Assembly (NCBI GenBank): GCA_947685225.1
Contig: CANTUV010000031.1
Coordinates: 63,531,001 to 63,595,000 of the forward strand
Source of the DNA: Garcia nutans
Lineage: Eukaryota > Streptophyta > Magnoliopsida > Malpighiales > Euphorbiaceae
Length of the DNA stretch: 64,000 bases
Direction: 5' to 3'
Shown here: positions 56,132-64,000 of the stretch, piece by piece
Layout: every line of letters begins with the position of its first letter
How positions within the stretch are numbered: the stretch's first letter is position 1
The notes under the pieces: generated by a model
The model's input: the letters and a program-made list of their open reading frames with translations, nothing else
Databases searched by the model: none
Told to the model about the DNA's origin: nothing
Position numbers and translations under genes: made by a program

Positions 56132-59100
56132 ATGGATTCTCACTCATGTCAGTCAGTCGAGGGTAGTGCTGAGAGTATAGCTCCTGATGAGATTAGAGAG
56201 GGAGCTAGAGTGAATAGTGCTGGAGAGGCACCTGCTTCTGTGTCAGGGGGACCAGCTGGTGAGGAGGTTCCATCAGTTTGGCTTAGGCATGTGATAGAGG
56301 CTTTGAGGCAAGCACCAGTGCAACCACCGCCACCACCCCCACAGCCTTTGGTATCAGTGAGACAGTATGATAAGCTAAGAAAGTATGGAGCAGAAGATTT
56401 TCTAGGTACCATTGATCCAGCTGTAGCAGAGCAGTGGCTAGATAAAGTACAGAGAATATTTGTTCAGTTGCAAGCCACTCCAGAGGAAAGATTTGATTAT
56501 GCAAGATCATTGTTGCAGAAGGACGCATATGACTGGTGGAGGACAGTGCCCCATGCTATGGATGACCCACCAACATTGTCCTATGTTGACTTTCTAAGAG
56601 AGTTTGAATTGAAGTATACTCCAAGGGAGTATAAAGATGTGAAAAAGATGGAGTTTTTGAGCTTGAAGCAAGATCACCGGACTGTGACGGAATATGAGCT
56701 AGAGTTTATCCGTTTGAGCCAGTATGCTGGGGGTATTATATCTGATGAGATAGATAGATGCAGGAGATTTGAGGAGGGACTGAGGCCCTCTATCATGTGT
56801 CTTGTGGCTGGATCTAGATATCATGATTTTTCCCAGCTTGTATCAGCAGCTAGGAGTGTGGAAAGAGCTCAGGTTATTGCAGCTGCTTCAGAGGAAGAGA
56901 TCAGGAATAGAGGGCCCCAGTTTGAGACAGAGTCTTCTTCTGTGAAAAGAGGTAAAGGAAGTTTTATTCCTCGGGTTAATAGGAGTCAGAGGCCAGCTGG
57001 TAGGTCAGCACAGTTTCGAAGATAGAGATCTAGACCTACAGTTTCAGTAGCGAGTGCTCCTGCTCCAGTAGTTCAGAGATCCACTCCACATATATGTGCT
57101 CAGTGTGGGGGTTATCATAGAGGTGTTTGTTGGAAGAGTAGTGGACCCGCTGTATGCTTCAGATGTGGATCTCCCGATCATTTTGTTAGAGATTGTCCTG
57201 AGAGACAGGAGCGGATGTCAGTAGATACTGCAGCTTCTCGACCTAGTGTGAGAGGAGGTCGAAGAGACAGGGGTTTCAGCAGAGGAGGCAGATCTGGGTT
57301 CACTGCTAGAGGAGGTTCTACATCTAGGGAGAGTAGACCAGAGGGGGTTGGATCTTCTCAGAGGATTTATGTGATGCAGAAGCAACCAGATGCTTCGGCA
57401 GTCATTGCTGGTACTTTCTCTTTATTTGATACTTCAGTACTTGCTTTGATTGATCCTGGATCCACACATTCATATATTAGTGCATCTGTTTTGCCTGTAT
57501 CTGATGTGCATGCTGAATCCCTAGGATTTGATGTTTTAGTAACAAATCCGTTAGGGCATAGTGTGATTGTCAGTAAAGTGCACCGAGGTAGTGCAGTAGT
57601 GGTTCAAGGTGAGGAGTTCCTTGGAGATTTGATTGAGATGCCTTTTAAGGAATATGATGTGATTCTAGGCATGGACTGGTTATCTAGACATGGAGCTGTG
57701 GTTGACTGTCAAAAGAAAGTTGTTACCTTGAGAACCAGTGCTGATAGAGAGGTGATAGTATCTAATGAGCAGGGACAGTTAGCATCTTTGTTTGTTTCAG
57801 CTGTTGCAGCTAGGAGATTGATTAGAAAAGGGTGCGATGCTTACCTTGCTTATGTTGTGGATACTAGAGTAAAGGGTTCTCAACTTGATAGTATACCCAC
57901 AGTCGCAGAGTTTCCAGATGTGTTTCCAGAGGAGTTGCCAGGGTTGCCTCCTGAGAGAGAGGTGGAATTTGGTATTGAATTATTGCCTGGTACCACTCCT
58001 ATCTCCATTACTCCTTACAGAATGGCACCTGCTGAGCTGAGAGAACTAAAAGTGTAGTTACAGGAGTTGTTGGATAAAGGGTTTGTTCGCCCTAGTGTTT
58101 CACCGTGGGGAGCTCCTGTTCTGTTTGTGAAGAAGAAAGATGGTACTATGAGATTGTGTATCGATTATAGGCAATTGAACAAAGTGACTATTAAAAATAA
58201 ATATCCTTTGCCTAGAATTGATGATCTCTTTGATCAATTGAAGGGTGCAGCAGTGTTTTCCAAAATTGATTTGAGATCAGGGTACCATCAGTTGAGAGTC
58301 AGAGCTGAAGATGTTCCTAAGACCGCCTTTCGGACCAGGTATGGGCATTATGAGTTTCTAGTTATGCCTTTTGGTTTGACGAATGCACCTGCAGTTTTTA
58401 TGGATTTGATGAATAGGGTGTTTAGGCCCTATCTGGATCAGTTTGTGGTGGTCTTTATAGATGACATTCTGGTATATTCGCGTAATGAGGAGGAGCATGA
58501 CAAGCATCTGCGGATTGTGTTGCAAATTTTGAGAGAGAAGCAATTGTTTGCTAAACTGTCGAAGTGTGAGTTTTGGCTTGATCAATTAACTTTTCTTGGT
58601 CATATAGTTTCAGCAGAAGGAATTAGAGTTGATCCGAGTAAAGTTGAAGCTATTTTGAATTGGAGTCCACCAAAGTCGGTGACTGAAGTTAGAAGTTTTC
58701 TGGGTTTGGCAGGCTATTACAGACGGTTTGTGAAAGGATTTTCTTTGATAGCTACTCCACTTACCAGATTGCTTCGAAAGGGAGTTAGATTTGTGTGGAC
58801 AGATCAGTGTCAGGCTAGCTTTGAGCAGTTGAGAGAGATGTTAACTCAAGCGCCCGTTCTTACTTTACCTGTGGAAGACAAACCATATGTGATTTACAGT
58901 GATGCTTCACATAGTGGTTTGGGTTGTGTTCTGATGCAAGAAGGTAAGGTGATAGCTTATGCTTCTCGACAGTTGAAACCACATGAACTCAATTATCCGA
59001 CCCATGATTTAGAGTTGGCAGCCATTGTGTTTGTATTGAAGATTTGGCGACATTATCTGTATGGGGAGAAGTGTTTTATCTATACTGATCATAAAAGTTT

Positions 59101-60784
59101 AAAATACTTGGGTGTTCAAAGAGAACTCAATCTTCGACAGAGAAGATGGTTAGAGTTGATAAAAGACTACGACTGTTTGATTGATTATCATCCTGGTAAA
59201 GCAAATGTTGTTGCTGATGCATTGAGTCGGAAGTCTTTAGCAGGTTTGATTGTTTATTCGCTCTTGTTGCTTGTTGAGTTGAGAGCGTTGCATGCTAGTT
59301 TTGTATCTTGTGATGATGGTGCATTGTTGGCACAGTTGCAATTGAAACCAGTATTGTTGGATCAGATTAGAGAAGCTCAATTGGCTGATGAGAAGATTCA
59401 GAAGATTGTTTTAGATTGCCAGAAAGGAAAGAGTCGAGATTTTATTGTGAGAAATGATGGGAGTCTTTGGTTTAAGAATAGATTGTGTGTACCTGATGAT
59501 GCTAATTTGAGAAAGATCATTTTAGAAGAAGCACATCAGTCAGTATTTGCTATGCATCCGGGCAATACAATGATGTATCATGATTTGAGACAGCATTATT
59601 GGTGGTCCGGTATGAAGAAAGACATTGCAGCTTTTCTGTCCAAATGTCTCACATGTCAGAGGGTAAAAGCTGAGCATCAAGTTCCAACAGGGTTACTTCA
59701 ACCTTTAGCAATGCCTGAATGGAAATGGGATAGAGTAACCATGGATTTCATATCTGGTCTGCCATTGACACAAAGAAAGCATGATGCTATTTGGGTGATT
59801 GTTGACAGGTTGACTAAAACAGCTCATTTTCTTCCAGTTTGGATGGATTACTCTTTGGAGAGGTTAGCTGAGTTGTATATCCATGAGATTATGAAGTTGC
59901 ATGGTGTCCCAACTTCTATAGTTTCTGATAGAGATCCCAGATTTACTTCAAGGTTTTGGAAGAGCTTACATGGTGCTTTGGTTTCTTGATTACACTTCAG
60001 TACTGCTTTTCATCCATAGACAGATGGGCAGTCAGAGAGAGTGATACAGATTATTGAGGACATGTTGAGAAGCTGTGTCATTGATTTCTCAGTTAGTTGG
60101 GATAGATTCATGCCATTAGTAGAATTTGCTTACAATAACAGTCACCAATCCAGCATTGGTATGGCACCATTCGAGGCATTGTATGGTAGACGGTGTAGGA
60201 CACCTCTATGTTGGAATGAGCTTGGTGAAGGTAAGTTAGTTGGTCCTGATTTGGTTAAAGAAACTGAAGAAAAAGTGAAAGTGATTCGAGATAGATTGAA
60301 AACAGCTTCAGACCGACAGAAATCTTATTCAGATTTGAAGAGGAGAAACATTGAGTATAATGTGGGAGATAAGGTATTCCTGAAAGTGTCTCCTTGGAAG
60401 AAGATCTTCAGATTTGGTCGAAAAGGAAAATTGAGTCCTCGTTTCATTGGACCATATGAAGTTTTGGAAAGAATTGGGCCAGTTGCTTATCGGCTTGCTT
60501 TGCCACCTAAGTTAGATAGAATCCATAATGTATTTCATGTTTCTATGTTGAGGAGGTACAGGTCGGATCCATTTCATGTATTGCCAATTGACTCTATCGA
60601 AGTGAGTTCAGATCTGACATTTGAAGAGGAACCAGTTGCTATCTTGGCACGTGATGTGAAAGAATTAAGAAATAAGAAGGTGCCTTTAGTGAAGGTTCTA
60701 TGGAAGAATCATGGAAGAAAAGAAGCAACTTGGGAGAGTGAACAATCAATACGAGATCAATATCCTCAACTATTTCAGACTTGA
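56132..60784 (+). pseudogene. Gag-pol of chromovirus element C, four in-frame stops
   Basis: A single frame of about 1,550 codons from ATG 56132 to the natural stop at 60782-60784; no frameshift, the same length as element B. Visible domains: gag (FELKYTPREY), CCHC knuckle (CFRCGSPDHFVRDC at about 57155-57196), protease (LIDPGSTHSYI), reverse transcriptase (FIDDIL about 58456-58473), RNase H, integrase (HHCC; D, D, E; here SDRDPRF and QSERV), and chromodomain (VKVLWKNHGRKEATWESEQ). Stops: TAG 57023-57025, TAG 58055-58057, TGA 59987-59989, TAG 60017-60019. By comparison with A and B each replaces CAG or CGA. The last two lie in the integrase core. Confidence 0.95.
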
Positions 60785-60815
60785 TATCAGGTAATTTCGA
60801 GGACGAAATTTCTTT

Positions 60816-60830
60816 TTAGAGGGGGAGAAT
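60816..60830 (+). other. Polypurine tract of element C
   Basis: TTAGAGGGGGAGAAT abutting the LTR start TGTAATATCC at 60831. Confidence 0.9.
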
Positions 60831-61673
60831 TGTAATATCCCAAAGTGTGCCCTAGAAGTTTTAATACAATTGTTGTTTGATTGGAATTAGATGTATATAT
60901 GTTTTTGTAAAGGAAATGATTGTGTTAATGGATTGTATGTGTTGTATATATGTTAATATATATAACATATATGTTTGTCAAATGTAGAGTCAAGGGGAAA
61001 AGATATTTTAGTTTGGGATGTGTGAAATTACTATAAAGGGCACTTGATTAACAAGAAAACTAGACCATATGAGAAGAGGGTATATTAGTAATTGTGCTTG
61101 TAGAATTGCTTGATGGAGATTTAAAGAGGAAGAAAAGATTGATTTGTATTCATTTTCTTTTCTTTGCATTTCTTGGCCGGCTACCAAAGGGAAAGAGAGA
61201 GCAAGAGAGGTCTTCTAAATTCTAAGCTCAAATTGAAGGAAGAATCAAAGGATTAAGTTGGAGATTTGTGGAATTTCTTCAAATTAGGTAAGTACTCTCC
61301 TGTTTTCCTTTGTTATTTTTGAAGTTGTATTTGAAGTGAGTTTTGATTTGTTGAGATTATGATTTGGTGGGGTTGAGATGTAATTATAAGTGTTTAAATT
61401 GGTTGTAAGTTAAATTGGTGTTGGTTTTGGTTTGAAAATGGTAAGTTGAGTGGATATTGGAATTGAAAGAATAAGAATGATGTTGGTTTAGGGTTTTGAA
61501 GTGGTATGTGTTTAAATGTGTTGTTAATGATTTATTAATGAGAATATTGTGATTAATATGTAAAATAAGTGTTAATGACATTGTTTATATCCTTTGAATG
61601 AGGCTATGTTGTACACAATGAGTTTAAATGCAATTAAAAGAGTTTTGGCCACATTTAGGGTTTTATTCATGTG

Positions 61674-61925
61674 AGACACGGCCAAATCAAAGAAGGAACA
61701 TGGCCAAGACTTAATATTTTTGGGAGACACGGCCAAGTCTAAGGAAATTTGGCAATGTTGGATGAATTTTGGAGAGACACGGCCACTGGCTTGGCCGTGT
61801 CCCTTGACTGTGTTTGCTACTGCCTGAGTTTGGTTGAGAGACACGGCCGTGTTCATTGCCCGTGTCTGCCTCGGATGATTTGGTGTTGAGAGACACGGCC
61901 ACAAGCTTGGCTGTGTCCCTTGAGT
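61674..61925. repeat. GC-rich hairpin cluster in element C LTR
   Basis: GAGACACGGCC / GGCCGTGTCCC arms repeat four or five times; the module is in reverse orientation compared with the Athila-like LTR. The leading block (TTAGGTGCAACAAGACCTTT, read in reverse from about 61995) matches the Athila-like one. Confidence 0.75.
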
Positions 61926-62366
61926 GTGTTGGCTAATGTGATTGTTCTTTGCTCTTCTTGAATTGTATTGATTCTTCAAAGGTCTTGTTGCACCTAAACA
62001 TAAAAATAAACATTCTAAACACACTTAAAACAATAATGATCCAACTAAATGTATGTGGAAGATTCTAAATCTATGAATAATGTAAATTGAAACATAAAGA
62101 GTTGTGAATGATATGATTGAAGCATGCCTAGATGATATGATTGAATAATGATATGTGTGTTTAGGTAATGGAATTGATGTTGTATATTATGATGAAGTAT
62201 GAAATGTGCAAGATGTGATGATGAAATGAATTGTGAAAGATATGATGTTATGAAGAGTTGTTTTATTGTAATTTGAGAACATATGAGATGATTGAGGCAT
62301 GGTTGCCTAATTTGTTTTTGAGAATGAAATGAATTGAGAGTGTAATGTTTAAAGATTGATGAATTG

Positions 62367-62662
62367 ACCTATCTGCCTCCTGCGGAACCATGCGGACCCT
62401 GTGGATTGGGCAACCGATCTTGGACTACCGACCTAGTTGGGGGAAGGTTCAGTACAGTCAGTATTACGTACCTATCTGCCTCCTGCGGAACCATGCGGAC
62501 CCTGTGGATTGGGCAACCGATCTTGGACTACCGACCTGGTTGGGGGAAGGTTCGTTACTGATAGTTTTATACGTGCTTATCTGCCTCCTGCGGACCCCTG
62601 GGATTGGCAGTAGCCTGAGGCTCAGTGGGCAACCGACCTGGTTGGGGGAAAGTTCGTATATG
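62367..62662 (+). repeat. 103-bp minisatellite in element C LTR, three units
   Basis: Units start at 62367, 62470 and about 62575, each with ATCTGCCTCCTGCGGA and ending GACCTGGTTGGGGGAA. The first two are nearly identical and the third is diverged in its middle. The truncated LTR at 55225-55418 has only one standard unit and the diverged one. Confidence 0.9.
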
Positions 62663-62823
62663 AAACCATAGTTGGTTGGTTATATTGATAAACTTTGAAT
62701 GAGTATAATAGATGATGATATAATTATTGATATAATGAAACGTATATTAATAAGTATGATCCTTATTGATTGATTATTTGATATTGATATTAATATTGCA
62801 TATTATCATTATGGTTTGTACTA

Positions 62824-62860
62824 CTGAGCTGTGGCTCAGCGCGATAGTGTTTGTTCGCGC
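62824..62860. other. Conserved hairpin pair in LTR (element C)
   Basis: CTGAGC-TGTG-GCTCAG followed by GCGCGA...TCGCGC. Compared with elements A and B both sides of the first stem have changed together. Confidence 0.7.
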
Positions 62861-63208
62861 AGGTGATAGAGTTGAACCTGAGAGCTCCTCGAGACCAAGT
62901 GAGACTAAACATTGAGGATTTTATTTCGGGACTTAAAGATCAGAGAAGGGCTGCCAATTCATGTATATATTTTATGTTTTGTAAACTTTGATTTATAAAC
63001 ATATTTATAATAACTTCCGCTGTGAATTGATAAACAATTTTATATATGGTGTCTTTTGGATTTCTTATAAATGTTTGAGATTGGTTTCATTTATTTACAA
63101 AGATATTTGTTGTGTCTTTTTAAACTGTGGCATTTTATATATTTGGTATATGTATTTTACGATCGTTTAAGCATGCTTGGTACGTATACGGGATATAGGG
63201 GTGTTACA

Positions 63209-64000
63209 ATTGTTTTGGTATCAGAGCCTAGGTTTGAGATTCTCAACCTAGGTCAAGTGTAAGAAAAAGAGTGTTTTGATTTTAAAAAGTGGATTTTTGA
63301 ATAACGTACATGTTTGGTATTGGCAGTCTCTGATCTTTAATGAGAGGTATTCTGCTGTGTTTATAGATATATAGGTTGTGATGGATTCTCACTCATGTCA
63401 GTCAGTCGAGGGTAGTGCTGAGAGTATAGCTCCTGATGAGATTAGAGAGGGAGCTAGAGTGAATAGTGCTGGAGAGGCACCTGCTTCTGTGTCAGGGGGA
63501 CCAGCTGGTGAGGAGGTTCCATCAGTTTGGCTTAGGCATGTGATAGAGGCTTTGAGGCAAGCACCAGTGCAACCACCGCCACCACCCCCACAGCCTTTGG
63601 TATCAGTGAGACAGTATGATAAGCTAAGAAAGTATGGAGCAGAAGATTTTCTAGGTACCATTGATCCAGCTGTAGCAGAGCAGTGGCTAGATAAAGTACA
63701 GAGAATATTTGTTCAGTTGCAAGCCACTCCAGAGGAAAGATTTGATTATGCAAGATCATTGTTGCAGAAGGACACATATGACTGGTGGAGGACAGTGCCC
63801 CATGCTATGGATGACCCACCAACATTGTCCTATGTTGACTTTCTAAGAGAGTTTGAATTGAAGTATACTCCAAGGGAGTATAAAGATGTGAAAAAGATGG
63901 AGTTTTTGAGCTTGAAGCAAGATCACCGGACTGTGACGGAATATGAGCTAGAGTTTATCCGGTTGAGCCAGTATGCTGGGGGTATTATATCTGATGAGAT
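63209..64000 (+). mobile_element. Second tandem copy of element C, cut by window end
   Basis: Primer-binding site at 63216-63228 with the hairpin 63227-63252 (ten-base loop), leader and gag, about 99.5 percent identical by eye to 55966-56750. Confidence 0.9.
63382..64000 (+). CDS. Gag of the second element C copy, N-terminal part
   Basis: ATG at 63382 (MDSHSCQSVEGSAES), proline-rich linker, then the gag domain (YDKLRKYGAEDFLG, FELKYTPREYKDVKK); open to the window end. In the 620 bp visible there is no stop, and only a few bases differ from the first copy (for example A for G in GGACACATATGAC). The protein forms the capsid; whether the rest of this copy is intact cannot be seen. Confidence 0.9.

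Larger units (their letters stand above)
54687..63208 (+). mobile_element. Element C: chromovirus with truncated 5' LTR, first member of a tandem pair
   Basis: Plus strand: partial LTR (54687-55965), primer-binding site (55973), gag-pol (56132-60784), polypurine tract (60816-60830), complete LTR (60831-63208). A second internal region starts immediately after that LTR, so it is shared. No target duplication can be read because the 5' end is lost. Confidence 0.9.
60831..63208 (+). mobile_element. Complete LTR shared by the two tandem element C copies
   Basis: 2,378 bp, TGTAATATCC...GGTGTTACA. In order: TATA-like ATATATATAACATAT (about 60955-60970), a GGTAAGT site (61287-61293), the GC-rich hairpin cluster (61674-61925), the 103-bp minisatellite (62367-62662), the hairpin pair (62824-62860) and the conserved CTTCCGCTGTGAATT block (63013-63027). 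Confidence 0.95.

Noticed and set aside
1..64000. Host single-copy genes, tRNA or rRNA genes
   Set aside because: No domain, exon series or RNA signature was found outside the retroelements; the only non-retroviral gene family, the plant mobile domain, is carried by TAT elements.

Overview
The window is plant nuclear DNA, most likely from a eudicot with an AT-rich, repeat-dense genome; I cannot name the species. I see no rRNA, tRNA, CRISPR array or convincing single-copy host gene. Essentially all 64 kb is made of nested long terminal repeat (LTR) retrotransposons of the Ty3/gypsy superfamily. Three lineages are present. (1) Chromovirus elements of Tekay/Del type have 2.4-2.65 kb LTRs, an initiator-Met primer-binding site (TGGTATCAGAGCC), one gag-pol frame of about 1,550 codons and a C-terminal chromodomain. 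(2) TAT/Ogre elements have a tRNA-Arg-type primer-binding site, LTRs starting TGTAAACC, and a multi-exon gene on the opposite strand (an antisense ORF with a plant mobile domain). (3) One Athila-like element has a tRNA-Asp-type primer-binding site.

Layout. 1-862: 3' part of an LTR inserted in TAT copy I. 863-3948 and 16896-20930: TAT copy I (+), split by an Athila-like element that starts at 3949. The Athila-like element is itself split at 5693-15534 by chromovirus A (-), with target duplication GTTGT on both sides. 20931-43478: TAT copy II (-). It carries a solo chromovirus LTR (21704-24339, duplication CGAGG) inside its antisense gene and chromovirus B (30821-41478, duplication ATAAC) inside its 5' LTR. 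43479-49897: TAT copy V (+), whose LTR was cut by copy II and whose pol was cut by another LTR at 49898. 49898-54686: a mosaic of LTR fragments and TAT copy IV (+). 54687-64000: chromovirus C (+) in tandem, LTR-internal-LTR-internal, leaving the window inside the second gag.

The coding capacity is mostly decayed. Element A is the youngest: its LTRs are almost identical and its only visible lesion is a one-base frameshift. B and C carry in-frame stops, every one a transition at a CG or CHG site. TAT copies II and IV lack the whole of pol yet share the same gag-to-tail junction and the same gag stop, which points to a non-autonomous family mobilised in trans.

The most interesting material is non-coding. 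A GC-rich hairpin module (arms of GACACGGCC type) is shared by LTRs of unrelated lineages and also lies in an intron of the antisense gene. An array of mini-hairpins with co-varying stems lies beside the antisense gene. A pair of hairpins with compensatory changes is conserved in all the chromovirus LTRs. The antisense gene itself has its own TATA box and introns in two copies.
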